From NCBI GenBank assembly GCA_900545185.1, contig UQYH01000003.1:1-46248 (forward strand): DNA of 46,248 nt, written 5' to 3'. This stretch comes from an uncultured Eubacteriales bacterium. GTDB taxonomy: Bacteria; Bacillota; Clostridia; UBA1381; UBA9506. Under the pieces are notes generated by a model. That model ran no database searches, was not told the DNA's origin, and saw only the letters and a list, made by a program, of their open reading frames with translations. Position 1 is the first letter of the stretch; each line of letters begins with the position of its first letter. Below, one piece after another: positions 22,923-33,900 of this stretch. The position numbers and the translations under genes are program-made.

Positions 22923-25724
22923 CTATACTGTATGATAGAAAGGCTCGTGTAAGGAAGTGATACACTCCGTTTTTCCTTCAAAAACCTTGTCTACAGAGCC
23001 ATACCCTTCCACTTTAAAGTTTTCGCCGGGATTATATTCCTGCGGATTAAAGCTGATCATATCCGTCATTGTTTTCTTGCCCGCATTGACAAGCAAAATC
23101 ATTCTATCTTTGCCGTTTTGCAAGGCGCCTGCGCAAATATACGGCTTAATCAGCATTCCGATATGACCCATACCCACATCGCTCAAAAAGGTATGGCCTT
23201 CTTCTGCCTGTACCACCGGAGGGCGGAGAACGGTTACATGACGGAAAAACTCTCTGTTTGCATAGCGGAAGCAAACCAATTTTTTCGTATATTCCAACCT
23301 GTCCGGCATATGCACTAAATCTGCATTGACCCATCCCATTTGCTGGCCACACAAAAGACTTTGAGCCAAATGGTACTTCCAATGCATATGAGAGTGCTTC
23401 ATATAACCATTGGTATTTCTGCCGAACACCTTAATTAAATTAGAATAAACCCGCATAAAAGCCGGCACATCGTTAGCCGAACGTACCCATGTCCAGGATA
23501 AAAAACCATCCAGGTTAGACGCATAGACCTCTGCTGTTGCCTCCGAAGTAAAGGCCTTGTCCTTAGGCTTGTTCCGGTTCAATTCCGCCAGCAGATCATT
23601 ATATGCCTTACCCCACCAATCGCCTCCGCCTAAGGGATGACCATGTGTTTCGTCCATACAAAGATGCGGAATCCGAGCCGATACCTGGTCTAAATAGATG
23701 GCATCTACGTCCAATTCGTTAAACATATTGGTTGTAAGCTTCACAAGTTTGTCGCGCCAAGGCTGATAAGAAGGGCACATAGCCGTTAATTCAACCAAGC
23801 TGCCGTCCGCTTCTCTGGATTCAAACCGCAAGATAATAGGGTCGCCATTTTCTGTCTTGACCGCACCGGCTCTGCCAATGGATTCAAATTCAAAATCTTC
23901 ATTACCGCCATCCTTAGTATCCCACAAAAGAGCATTGATATAAGGCATAACACGGATGTCGTGTTTTTTCAATTCCGTCATGCCGGCGCAAAAGCTTTTT
24001 TTAGCCGGCATAAAATGGGGGTAATCATTATTAAAGGGGATTTTGTGCCAGTTATACACATGAAAACCAATGGGTACACCAAAAGTTTCCTGCAAACGAA
24101 TCACGTTTTCATACCAATCGTTAGGACGGACTTCATCACTGTCCGTTCGGAGCGCTGTGGGGATAGGTTCTCCGTCCGTGCGTTCCTGCGGCACCCAATC
24201 CATCACCCAAAAGGGAATATCCTGCATCCACATGGGTGTGTTTTTATCGTCAATATTCCGCTTTGTCCAATAACATTCCTTCAGCACAAATTCTCTGTAA
24301 ATTTCCGTTGCATCAAACCAATCACCGGTAAAACTCTGCCAAACCATTTTGCCGGATACATGATAGGTATTCTTCGGTTTGCCCCAATTTTCAGCAAAGG
24401 CGCGGCACGAAAGCTTGACACCTCCCGTTTGAGAAGATGCCGCCTGAAACTCCTTTTTGCCGCCCTCCGGATCGTGAACGCCATAATAAATTCCCTTTTC
24501 CTTCACATCATCGGCCGCATATAAGGCCATATAGGCCATAGGCGCATAAAAACCGCCCGGATAAGATCCGTTAAAGCTAACATCCGATACAGAAAAATTC
24601 TTATATTCCGTACCGCTGCCTTCCGGCTGGAACAGATGGTGCGGTTTCTTGCATTCACAATATAACCGTGGATACGTGCACCAAAGCAATGAATATTCTT
24701 CCGAATCATTCAAAACCGTTACGTCCCATTCCAATCGGTTTTGCGCAGGCTTCGCTTCTGCCGTCAGCTTCAGGCCGATGCCTAAAATACCCTCCGGGCC
24801 GGAGAGAAAAAATTCGGTTACGTTACCCCGTTTTGTGACCGAAACCTCATTCCAATAAGAAAGGGTATCTAAAAACTTATTCTCCCCCGTAGGAAGATGC
24901 CGGATTTGCATAGCCGCCATTGGCTGTTCCTGTTTACGATGCCAAAGCGCCAAGCTGTGTTCTTTTTCCACATAATCAATCTGCAGTTCACCGCTTTCCA
25001 GGGTAGAAAGAGAAGGGTTCGCAGGTGTTCGATTTATGCGTTCCGGCAGTACCGGTGTTTTTCCTTCCGCAAAGGTAAACACTGTAAAAACAGAATTTTC
25101 TTCATTGTAATAATCAAGGCTGTCGTTATAATTTAACATTGCAGAATGGCTTTCCAAGGTTTTGTCGCAAAGAGCCACCAAACCGCCACGAACCTTCAGA
25201 TAACGATTTTTTCCTTTAAATACCAGTTCTTTAGGGTAGCCGGGGTTACTCATCCCAAGATCCCGCACATTAAAAAAGACGCCTTCTTCTTCGCTTCCCA
25301 CCTGATCAAAGTACATTTCACCCAGTTCCACTCTGGCCACTAAAGGCGAGGTATCATAATAGGCGCCATCCACTTTAAAAAAGGTTTCCTGCACGACAGA
25401 TGCAGACTCCGGAAGCACCGTAAACCGATTTGTAACCGTAATGGCGGAAATGATCTCATCTGTCTCTATCCGTTTCGGATGACCGGTCAACTCAAAGCCG
25501 TTTTCTCGTTTTTTTACCTCACAACCCTCATACATAACCGTATATGCTTGAAATGCCACACCTGCAAACCAATCACCGGTAAAACGATCGTTTAACACAC
25601 AGTCTAAATATTCAAAGTCATACCGTTCGCTCTTGTAAATCACCTGCAAGGTCAATTTTTCCGGTGACAGTTTAAAAAAAGCTCCGCTGCCCTTATCATC
25701 CAATTTAAACTCATATGCAACCAT
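22923..25724 (-). CDS. DUF6259-like glycoside-hydrolase-type protein
   Basis: Large cytoplasmic protein (933 residues, no signal peptide). The N-terminal ~480 residues are beta-rich, like the super-sandwich of some glycosidases. The centre (about 495-800) looks like a TIM barrel: PFWVMDWVPQ, FHVYNWHKIPFNNDYPHF, RVMPYINALLWD, DAIYLDQVSA (Asp674/Asp679, candidate nucleophile strand) and FTSEATAEVY (Glu728, candidate acid/base). I recognise these as patterns of proteins annotated DUF6259; no reaction is established for this family to my knowledge. A beta domain closes the protein. AAAGGA lies 9 bases before the ATG. A promoter with an inverted repeat in its spacer lies at 25832-25859. Confidence 0.6.
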   Translation of the reverse strand: MVAYEFKLDDKGSGAFFKLSPEKLTLQVIYKSERYDFEYLDCVLNDRFTGDWFAGVAFQAYTVMYEGCEVKKRENGFELTGHPKRIETDEIISAITVTNRFTVLPESASVVQETFFKVDGAYYDTSPLVARVELGEMYFDQVGSEEEGVFFNVRDLGMSNPGYPKELVFKGKNRYLKVRGGLVALCDKTLESHSAMLNYNDSLDYYNEENSVFTVFTFAEGKTPVLPERINRTPANPSLSTLESGELQIDYVEKEHSLALWHRKQEQPMAAMQIRHLPTGENKFLDTLSYWNEVSVTKRGNVTEFFLSGPEGILGIGLKLTAEAKPAQNRLEWDVTVLNDSEEYSLLWCTYPRLYCECKKPHHLFQPEGSGTEYKNFSVSDVSFNGSYPGGFYAPMAYMALYAADDVKEKGIYYGVHDPEGGKKEFQAASSQTGGVKLSCRAFAENWGKPKNTYHVSGKMVWQSFTGDWFDATEIYREFVLKECYWTKRNIDDKNTPMWMQDIPFWVMDWVPQERTDGEPIPTALRTDSDEVRPNDWYENVIRLQETFGVPIGFHVYNWHKIPFNNDYPHFMPAKKSFCAGMTELKKHDIRVMPYINALLWDTKDGGNEDFEFESIGRAGAVKTENGDPIILRFESREADGSLVELTAMCPSYQPWRDKLVKLTTNMFNELDVDAIYLDQVSARIPHLCMDETHGHPLGGGDWWGKAYNDLLAELNRNKPKDKAFTSEATAEVYASNLDGFLSWTWVRSANDVPAFMRVYSNLIKVFGRNTNGYMKHSHMHWKYHLAQSLLCGQQMGWVNADLVHMPDRLEYTKKLVCFRYANREFFRHVTVLRPPVVQAEEGHTFLSDVGMGHIGMLIKPYICAGALQNGKDRMILLVNAGKKTMTDMISFNPQEYNPGENFKVEGYGSVDKVFEGKTECITSLHEPFYHTV

Positions 25725-25831
25725 ACTGATTTTTCCTTTACCGATTTGTTTTTTACCATTCGTCTTGTTCTCTTCCGTGCGATTGTGATGATTCTGCGTT
25801 TTGTTTAATATGTCACCTCTGCTACACCTTC

Positions 25832-25859
25832 AATATATGTTCACCTTTTTGAACCTCAA
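25832..25859 (-). promoter_or_regulatory. Promoter with inverted repeat in its spacer, before the DUF6259-like gene
   Basis: On the minus strand TTGAGG (25859-25854) and TATATT (25837-25832) are 16 bases apart. The spacer is filled by the inverted repeat GTTCA-N6-TGAAC (25854-25839). A regulator bound there would block RNA polymerase. It lies in the 188-base gap between the orphan gene and the DUF6259-like gene, so the latter may be transcribed separately from the upstream operon. Pattern-based call. Confidence 0.5.
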
Positions 25860-25912
25860 TCGTGCAATTTGTGTAACTTGTTTCCACACAAAGAGTAGAT
25901 GTTATCTAAATC

Positions 25913-28123
25913 TTATACCTCTTGAATATTTTGATTATGCAGCGGTACCGTTCCGACTTTCGGAGAAATATAAACCCGTGTAACGCCGTTATTTTCAATC
26001 CATTCGCCGTTGACTTTTTGTATATTAATCCCAATCAGTTCACCCTGCACAAGCAGGATGGCGGCTGTATTTTGCCAGGTATAGGCGCCTCTTACCCAAG
26101 CATATCTCGAAAGCGAGCTGTCTGTGTGCTCGGGGTAGCTATGAGCTGTCCGATACCGAGTTTCCGTATCTTCTCCGCGCAGCTGCAGCAGTGTTTGCTT
26201 CACTTCCGCTATGCCGCCGCCACGGATGTAATCCGGCTCATAACAAGAATACATACTGCCATCTGCCTGTGTCTTGGAAAAGTTGGTTAAAAATCCGTTC
26301 CAGGACGCAAGCAGCGCTTCATCATCACGTGTTAATAACCCCAAATAAAAAAGAGCCTCACTTGTCCAAATCGTCCAGGCATGTCCGGCACAAATGGCCG
26401 GCCCTTCTCCGTCCCCTTCCCAAATGGTTTCCCACCAACGAAAAGAGGACTGATACATCCGCACATCCGGCGTGTATATCGTCCAGGCCTTATGCAAATG
26501 CAGAACCTGTTTTGCAAAATCAATATACCTTTGGTTATATTGAACTTTTATACATACATACAGCAAAGAAAGAGCCGTACAGGAAATAGAGCCATCCTCC
26601 ATCTCTTTTTCCGTATAGGGCGTAAGCTCCGTTTCTGTCGGAAAATCCATGCCGCGTTTAAGCAGATAGTCTGCCATTTCTATGGCTTTCTTTTTAAAAA
26701 TTTCTGCCCGATTATCACCAAGCTCTGCCAAGCAGACAGCCATATCCGCAAAAGGGATAACGGGACAGCATACCGTTGTGTAGTCCGCTCCGCTGCCGTT
26801 TAGCAGCTCGCCGCCGACCATATCGTGCTCTATCATTTCCCGCAGCGCCGAAATGGCAAACTCCAGATACCGACTTTCTTTAAAGAGCAAATACGCCTCC
26901 AAAAGTATGGATGCACCAAAAACCTGTTCTTGTATTCGGCCGGAACAATGAATGTGATATGCCGCATATTCCTCTGTTGGGTGAGGCACAATGGTTTTTC
27001 TGGCCACATAGTCGCGTTCTCCCATCACAATTGCCAGTTCTTCGCGGACAAGGGATTCGAATTGTCTGTCTCCGGTTATGCGCATATAATTTAACAGCGC
27101 CCATAAAAAGCAGCCGCCCTCGCATAGATTTTCATCGTTGTGATATGGTTTTTGAATCGCTTCACAGGCTTTTTGATACAGCTTTACATAATCCTTGCCA
27201 TACCACAGGGTTGTGTTTAAGCCATGTTTTCCATCAAGCATCGGTGTAACGGTGTAAAGACCGAACGCCTGCAAGGGAATATGTGTAAGCGGTGTTTCTG
27301 CCGGCAAGCTGTATATGCTTCCGTCGGGCGTTTTGACCTGCACAGCATCTGCACGGCCGATATGCCGAACCACCGCCTCACCGCAAAAGCCGCCGCCGGA
27401 GATATTTTGCAGCAACGGAAGGTGAAAATGCTTGCCGATTGCCCGGTACGCGGCTTCTATGTCATCCGCGCACATGAGTTTAATACAAATTTTTTTATCA
27501 TCTCTTTCGCCATACAGCTTGTCGAAAGAAGACATCAGTTTAAAATTTAAAATAAAGTGACCGCAGCAATAGGGAGAATAATCAATTTTCCAACCACTGC
27601 AGGGAACAAGAGAAAGACAAAGCAAAAATCTACCGTTCGGTCTTGGCATCAGACAATAAAAATACCTTCCGTCCTCCGACATGTAAGGGGAGGACGGAAG
27701 AATCTGTTCCCAATAATCGGCGCCCTTTTTACCGAGAAAATTTAAATCAAGGTTTAAAGCGAACTGAGATATATGCGGATTGGTTGTATCGGCATGAATC
27801 AACAGGCCGTCTTGTTCCAATGTATATCGAACAGAAATGTTGTTTTTTAAATCATAATACGTCCCGTTTTCAAAAGAATCCATGAAGCTTATGTGGTCTT
27901 CATAGGGAGTCAGCGGCCTTTTTTCGCACTGAAGGCGAACATCCTCCGACTCCCATGTAAAGCCCGCGCTGCCGCAATGACCTTTTGCATCAACAAGATT
28001 GGTGGTTGTTTCTTTCTCATAAAACGACCTGATAATGCCGTTTTCGATGATAACCTTATACGAATCATTTTCTAAAACAGATTGATTGTTCAAACCATAC
28101 ACCTCTTGTTCTGTATCGTGCAC
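25913..28123 (-). CDS. Orphan protein, likely (alpha/alpha)6-barrel carbohydrate enzyme
   Basis: Protein of 736 residues, no signal peptide, not recognised as a named family. The first ~240 residues are beta-rich with a VIIENGIIRSFYEKET start typical of glycosidase N-terminal sandwiches. From about 300 to 690 helical hairpins repeat with toroid-like motifs: CEGGCFLWALLNYMRITGD, GRIQEQVFGASILLEAYLLF, ICAGHAWTIWTSEALFYLG. Several acidic residues there (CEGG, RIQEQ, EGDGEGP) are candidate catalytic groups. This suggests a six-hairpin glycosidase or unsaturated uronyl hydrolase-like enzyme, but no diagnostic motif confirms it. The listed start is GTG; a TTG at 28093 behind AGAGGTG is a reasonable alternative. 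It follows the SLH gene by 11 bases, so it is almost surely in the same transcript. Confidence 0.55.
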   Translation of the reverse strand: MHDTEQEVYGLNNQSVLENDSYKVIIENGIIRSFYEKETTTNLVDAKGHCGSAGFTWESEDVRLQCEKRPLTPYEDHISFMDSFENGTYYDLKNNISVRYTLEQDGLLIHADTTNPHISQFALNLDLNFLGKKGADYWEQILPSSPYMSEDGRYFYCLMPRPNGRFLLCLSLVPCSGWKIDYSPYCCGHFILNFKLMSSFDKLYGERDDKKICIKLMCADDIEAAYRAIGKHFHLPLLQNISGGGFCGEAVVRHIGRADAVQVKTPDGSIYSLPAETPLTHIPLQAFGLYTVTPMLDGKHGLNTTLWYGKDYVKLYQKACEAIQKPYHNDENLCEGGCFLWALLNYMRITGDRQFESLVREELAIVMGERDYVARKTIVPHPTEEYAAYHIHCSGRIQEQVFGASILLEAYLLFKESRYLEFAISALREMIEHDMVGGELLNGSGADYTTVCCPVIPFADMAVCLAELGDNRAEIFKKKAIEMADYLLKRGMDFPTETELTPYTEKEMEDGSISCTALSLLYVCIKVQYNQRYIDFAKQVLHLHKAWTIYTPDVRMYQSSFRWWETIWEGDGEGPAICAGHAWTIWTSEALFYLGLLTRDDEALLASWNGFLTNFSKTQADGSMYSCYEPDYIRGGGIAEVKQTLLQLRGEDTETRYRTAHSYPEHTDSSLSRYAWVRGAYTWQNTAAILLVQGELIGINIQKVNGEWIENNGVTRVYISPKVGTVPLHNQNIQEV

Positions 28124-28134
28124 AAAAAAGCAGC

Positions 28135-30879
28135 CTACCTTCTGAATGCAAACGAGTAATAATACTGACCGGCACGGCCGATACTTAAAATTCTGTCACC
28201 CACAACCAAATCGTTGGCAGGATAATCCCTGGTAACCTTCGGCCGCGGGCCGCTGTAATCCACCATGATAGCCGTATTGGATTTTCCCCATGTAAAACGC
28301 TGTAAGCGTTCGGTTTCAGTCTGAATCGTAGGCGTTTTGTCAATGCTTAATTCTATCACATTCCCTCTTTTACGTACCAAATTCCCCACATTGGCAGTAA
28401 AGTCAGTTGTTGACCAAGAGGTTTGCGTATAAGCCGAGGTAATGGTACCGAATCGGGCTGCCGTATCGCCGTTATCGTTATAATCCTTCTCTATACCGGC
28501 CTTGGCGTCATAGATAACAGAAATTTTTCTGATAAAGCCTGCATCATCGGCAGTGTATCGGATCACATCGCCAACCTCAAGCTGCGTTTTATCGGCACGA
28601 AGCGCAGAGGCCTCCCATAGCTTATCACGCTGAATTACGGTGGAATCCAAGGTCAGCAGAGCATCGTCTCCGCTGGCACCGGCCAGTGTCAGGCGATAGG
28701 TGCTGTCACCCAATTTTTCGCTGTAGCACTCCACAATATCTGTTACCATAACCGGCCACTTTTTGGATTTTGTCGGATCTTCTTCTGCTACCGAACCGTA
28801 GTTAACCAGGTAACGTACAGAAATGTCCTGAATATCCTTGGTGTAATACCCCATGTCTTTATTAATGGAAATGTCTTGTTCTCTGTAGTCGAGCTGTTCT
28901 GTTGCAATCGAATCCGGGTCGCTGACCGCATCGTTTCCGTTTGGCACATGGAACATTTGCGCACCGCTGCCCAAAATAACCCAACGGTTAAAACCATGTG
29001 CAGTATAACGCCATGTCATGCTGGCATTGTCACCACCCAAAATCGAAGGCCATTCGGTCAAAAGATACGGCAGATGGTATAACGGATATTCGGGAGCTGT
29101 TAACGACTGACGGTATGTCGTAATTTCCATAGGCGTGGTGATCGCTTTAATTTCCTCATTATCGTTAAATTTCACCAAGACCATCTGTCTGCGGCAGTTA
29201 GCGCCGTCCCGAAGCATATTGTAAACCTCTGTTCTTTTTTTACTTTCTTTAACCGCGGGGGTTTCCATCAGCACATTACTCGCCAAATCATACACCGTCA
29301 GCTTACCCGTATCTTCAGAGAGAACCTGCACCTGCACTTTATCGGAAAGGCCTGTACCTTTGGCAACCTCCAAAAGGTATGCCATCGTGCCGCCATCGGT
29401 GGTAACATAGGCAACTTCGCCAAAGCTGTCTAAGTAAAAGGCATATTCCGTTCCGGGCTGCAAGGCGTTTGTGTCAAAACGAACATCCTTAGACAGCTTA
29501 TACGGCTGGCTGCCAATCATCAGCGCAGCTTCATCAAGATTCATTTCCCTGAGCGTGCCTGTTTTTTTATTGACAGAAACCTCAAGACGCACGTTTTTTT
29601 TGTCGCCGCTTTCATACACACTGACAATGTTCTGCTGCGCCAGTTCTTCCGGTTCCATGGTGACGCCGCCTTCACGCACAATGGTAAAGGAATCATATTT
29701 TGATAAATCCACATTTTTTGTGCTGTCCTCATAGTCATAAATCGTTTCGCTGTAGCTGTTGTATGAATCCACAACCACATTGGTATAGGACTGAATTAAA
29801 ACAGCGTCATAAATCCCGTCCTCATCGTGGTCAATTAAAGTAACAACACCGCTTGCAGGCTTCATCCGCTCGGGATCGTAATCCGATTCAAAGTTATATG
29901 CAATATAGGTGTTTTGCTGCAGCTTTAAGGTCGCTGTTTTGCCATCCATAATGACAGTATAAGAAGAAGTTTTTGCATCAAACCCTAAAATAGACTTAGT
30001 GTCTAAAATGATAACCGTATTCTTCTTTTCCTCTATGTAACGAATGGGCGGAACGTTGTCCCCCGGCTCTATATAAAACTCAACCCGTTTACCGGCAAGA
30101 CCGTAAGCGCCTTCATAAAGATTCAAGTATTTCTCACCGTCTATGGTAATATAGCCTGCTGTCGGTTTTTCTCCGTAAACCGTTGTTAACCCGTCGGAGG
30201 TAACAACCCCCTCCCGTTTTTCCAGTCCTAAGGTATTTGTCAGCACAGTTTTGCTCTTATCTGTCTTAACGCCGTGAATCTTGCCGTCCGTACCGGCAGA
30301 ATCTGCCGTCAGGGGATTTGCTTCCAGCACATTCTTTAAGAACATCAGCGCACCGCCGCGGCTGATTTTATCTTTTTCATAGGTTTCCACCTTATCAAAC
30401 AAATCAATGGAATTGGCAACGGATACATACGTTCTGCTGCCGCCGATTAAAATACTTCTGCCGGTTAAGGCAACGCCCAATCTGGCCGCAAATTCCAAAG
30501 TCAGGGCGTCATCGGGACGGAAAAACGTCCCGATGTCCTTTCCGAAATAATTTGTTTGTGCCGCAAAAACAATCGCCTTAAAATAAGGGTGTTCCCCGCC
30601 TACATCCATAAAAGGAGACGTAAGACTTAAAGATTCCGCAATACCGTTTTCTCCCGCTGCCATTAAGGCCAGCCTGGTAAACTCGCCGCGGCTGATTGTC
30701 CAGTCTTCCGTGGTTAAGGAATCATCTTCCTTATTCATAATGCCAAGAGCTGTCATAAAGCGTACCGCTTCGCTGTATGCTGCCGGTTCAAAGTATGCAT
30801 ATTCTTCCTCCTGCGCAATAACCGATTGCGAAGCAAGCAATATAACACAGAACATCATTGCCAAAATTTTTTTAATCAA
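28135..30879 (-). CDS. SLH-domain surface protein, function unknown
   Basis: Secreted protein of 914 residues. Signal peptide (1-22, cleavage near VIA-QEE) and three degenerate N-terminal SLH repeats (about 32-195) carry cores such as TISRGEFTRLAL, SPFMDVGGEHPYFK and GTFFRPDDALTLEFAARL. The remaining ~700 residues are beta-rich with many short elements on the pattern IDGEKYLNLYEG / DGKTATLKLQQNTYIAYN, without enzyme motifs. The start is TTG with AAGGAG 9 bases upstream; no closer ATG exists before the signal peptide. The overall plan matches the plus-strand SLH protein at 16086-18353. It sits in the lyase locus, 53 bases after the SLH-lyase gene, so a scaffold or substrate-binding role at the wall is likely but unproven. 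Confidence 0.75.
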   Translation of the reverse strand: MIKKILAMMFCVILLASQSVIAQEEEYAYFEPAAYSEAVRFMTALGIMNKEDDSLTTEDWTISRGEFTRLALMAAGENGIAESLSLTSPFMDVGGEHPYFKAIVFAAQTNYFGKDIGTFFRPDDALTLEFAARLGVALTGRSILIGGSRTYVSVANSIDLFDKVETYEKDKISRGGALMFLKNVLEANPLTADSAGTDGKIHGVKTDKSKTVLTNTLGLEKREGVVTSDGLTTVYGEKPTAGYITIDGEKYLNLYEGAYGLAGKRVEFYIEPGDNVPPIRYIEEKKNTVIILDTKSILGFDAKTSSYTVIMDGKTATLKLQQNTYIAYNFESDYDPERMKPASGVVTLIDHDEDGIYDAVLIQSYTNVVVDSYNSYSETIYDYEDSTKNVDLSKYDSFTIVREGGVTMEPEELAQQNIVSVYESGDKKNVRLEVSVNKKTGTLREMNLDEAALMIGSQPYKLSKDVRFDTNALQPGTEYAFYLDSFGEVAYVTTDGGTMAYLLEVAKGTGLSDKVQVQVLSEDTGKLTVYDLASNVLMETPAVKESKKRTEVYNMLRDGANCRRQMVLVKFNDNEEIKAITTPMEITTYRQSLTAPEYPLYHLPYLLTEWPSILGGDNASMTWRYTAHGFNRWVILGSGAQMFHVPNGNDAVSDPDSIATEQLDYREQDISINKDMGYYTKDIQDISVRYLVNYGSVAEEDPTKSKKWPVMVTDIVECYSEKLGDSTYRLTLAGASGDDALLTLDSTVIQRDKLWEASALRADKTQLEVGDVIRYTADDAGFIRKISVIYDAKAGIEKDYNDNGDTAARFGTITSAYTQTSWSTTDFTANVGNLVRKRGNVIELSIDKTPTIQTETERLQRFTWGKSNTAIMVDYSGPRPKVTRDYPANDLVVGDRILSIGRAGQYYYSFAFRR

Positions 30880-30932
30880 AATCGGGCACTCCTTCCCTTT
30901 TTTTAATCTTAATCCAACAATTTTAAATCGTA

Positions 30933-33900
30933 TTAAAAGGTTTTAATGTAAACGCGTTTTGCAACTACTGCCGCCTGCGCTCTGGTCGCATTTGCGGTGG
31001 GCGCAGATGCATGCTCTAAAAGCTTACCGCTTAAAAGCTTTAATGCCTTGGCATTTTGCATATAGCCTTCACACCACTTGCTTACTTCATCAGCATACGA
31101 ATACCCATCCAGGCTGACATACTGCTCGTTAAAGCCCTTATCCGTATTAATGGCCACAGTCGCAACGGCAAGCATTTCCTCAAACGTAATGGGCTTGTTC
31201 GGATAGAAATTACCGTCCGCCGTCATACCCGCCGGAATGATACCTAAGTTGTTTGCGGCTTCAACACCGCCCGCAAACCAATCATCCGCCGTCACATCGC
31301 CAAAGGCGCCTACCTGCTCTGCATCGGCAAAGCCCAAAACCTTTTGAAGCATCTTAACAAATTCCGCTCTTGTTATGGTACCTTCGGGGTTAAACAAGCC
31401 ATCATCCGTACCGCTGACAATGCTCACATTGGCAAGATTCTGAATATCCTCTTTTGCCCAATGCCCTGCAATATCCTCAAAGGAATCTTCGTAAGCCGTA
31501 ACACGCATATCACAAATACTAACCCAGTTACCGTTGCTGTTGCCGGGGCTGTAAATTTTTAAATATCTTGCTTTTACCGGGTCAAAGCTATAGGTTTCCT
31601 GATCCGGCGTTTGATAGCTGCCGCCGTTATACACTTCTTTCCAGTTGATGCCGTCGTTAGAAACCGAAAGGGTGAAATACGCGATACGTTCGCCGCCTTT
31701 ATACCAAATCATTTTAACATCGCGCATTTCTCTTTCGCGCCCAAAATCAATGGTGGCAGAGGCCGGCCCTTCAACGGCCCAGTCTGATGTTTTGCTTGCG
31801 TCAAACATCTTGATAACCTCGGCCGGCTTTAGGGTTGCGTCAAAGGCAACGGGCGTGTAGGTCGAGTCGTTCATAACCTCCTGCACATTGTTTACAAAGG
31901 AAATTGCATACACGGCTTTACTGCTCGATTTGGTTGACTCGGCAACCACAAAGGCCGTATCGCCAAGCTTTTCAACCTGTTTAACAGAGGCCTTGACGCC
32001 GCCGGGTGCATCACAAGTGATTTTCCCGATTTCCCACTCATTCACCGTATAGTTTGAAATGGTGCTGTTAAAGTTGGGAATGGGGATGCCGTCCAAATAA
32101 ATGTTATCAACCTCAACAACGTCCTTCGTGTATTTCTTCCAACGGGAAATGGGTAACACTTCATCTAAATTAAATTCATACGCCTCATCCTCAACATAAG
32201 GGGTTAACAGCAAATTCAGCGTGGGGCTTGCTTCACTCTCCACATAAACTGCCAATTTTCTGTAACCGGCGCGGCTCCACATCTCCGCGGGATTGGGCGA
32301 TGTCGGCAAAGGATCTGCCGGCATATCAAGCAGCTTTGCGCTGCCGCTGCCAATCAGCTTGGCATGAAGCTTCCGGCCATCCTGCGTAAGAATCGCGCTC
32401 TTGCCGTCGGGCGCCACTTCAATGCTTGCTTTTGTATGCATAAAGCTGTAAAGCTTAATGGGATCAGACGACTGAATCTCATCTCTGATTAACAGGGAAC
32501 CATAGTTGTTCAAAAGGGCAAACCCTCTTTTAACCGAATCGACTCCCTTGTCTTGATACGCTTCGGTAATATCCATGGTGACATAAGCCGCGTTGTCCTC
32601 CACCGTCAGCTCGTCAATTTTACAATAAGCCTCGATGTTTTGGTCAGGGCCTTCAACCGGGTTGATAACCAGCGCATTCTGACCCTCTGCGCGGTTACGG
32701 TAGAAGGTGTATCGGCCGTAGGGCATATGGTCGTAATCATAAGAGTCACGGCCAAGCTCGTGCGCCCAGCGAACGCCCAGCATATCGAAAACATACGAAC
32801 CGATATCCAAATTGCCGTGCCCCGTTTTGTTATCACCGGCTTTTACGCCCAAAAATGCAGCGCTGTCGTCCGCCCAGCTGTGACGGATGGTAACAACCTC
32901 ATTGATGCCCGGAAAATATGCGTACTGCGGCATATACTTAAGGAAATTTTGGTATTCCTCTTTAGGCTCATACATAAGCAAAGAATATTCATCTCCGCCG
33001 TTATCTATGGTGTAGCGCACCTGATAGGCGCCGTAGCTGGGGTCATTATAATACTGCGAAAGAAAGAAATACCCTGCCGCCGCAATATAAGAGGCAGAGC
33101 CGCCGCCGTCCGCAAAGTTGTAATAGCCCTTAGGGCCGGACATTCCCATGGCAAAGTTACCGGCGTTCCGCATTCCGGGCAGCTCCATAAGACCGCTGGT
33201 TGTGCCCGTAGCATCATACATGGTTGCCAGGAAGATTAAATACGAACCCATACCGTAATCCCAGTAAGAGGGGCCTTCATAATAGTTGCCTGCTTCATCA
33301 ATCGTTTTAGAGTGAATCCGCTTAAATCCGTAAACCGACCGATTGATCACTTCATCGACCAAATCATTGTATTCGTCGCTGTCGCCCGAAATCGCCATCG
33401 CAACCAGGCTGGCGCCGCCCATAACAATATGGTTCCAGTTGCCGCCGTCACCGCCGCAGAAATTACGGTTGGGACGCAGATACGTCATGGTAATTTCCAG
33501 CCCGAAGTGCACCATGGCGTTACGGACAATCCGCCTTTGTTCCTCCGTCCAGTCATTATACATCCAGTCATACACAAAGGCAACCGCTTTCATCGTGTCA
33601 CCAACAGACAAGAAGGAGAAGCCCTTATCCCGATTCCAGTTAACCTCTTTTAAACAGAGATTTTCCATAGAAGCCCAGACGTAATCGGCATATTTCTGTT
33701 CACCGGTCAGTTTATACAAAAGCGCTGCTCTTGTGGCGTAAAATGGTTCAATCGAATCGGGCTTGCTGGCAGGCCCTCTTGTCATATCGTCCGTCACGCT
33801 TTGCCGCAGTCTGTTAAAGCTGTTCATCATATATTTATCGGTCTTAATCAATTCCTTCTTTTTTTCCAGCTGCGCACTGTTAAAAAGAAGTCTGGGATGT

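Noticed and set aside
22921..22929. Plus-strand extended -10 like sequence TGCTATACT
   Set aside because: It would read antisense into the DUF6259-like gene, has no -35 and no gene follows.
23961..24524. Plus-strand open frame of 187 codons opposite the DUF6259-like gene
   Set aside because: Antisense to a long conserved frame, with no ribosome site.
32553..33239. Long plus-strand open frame (228 codons) inside the SLH-lyase gene
   Set aside because: It lies wholly antisense to a well-supported enzyme domain, lacks a ribosome site and resembles no family.
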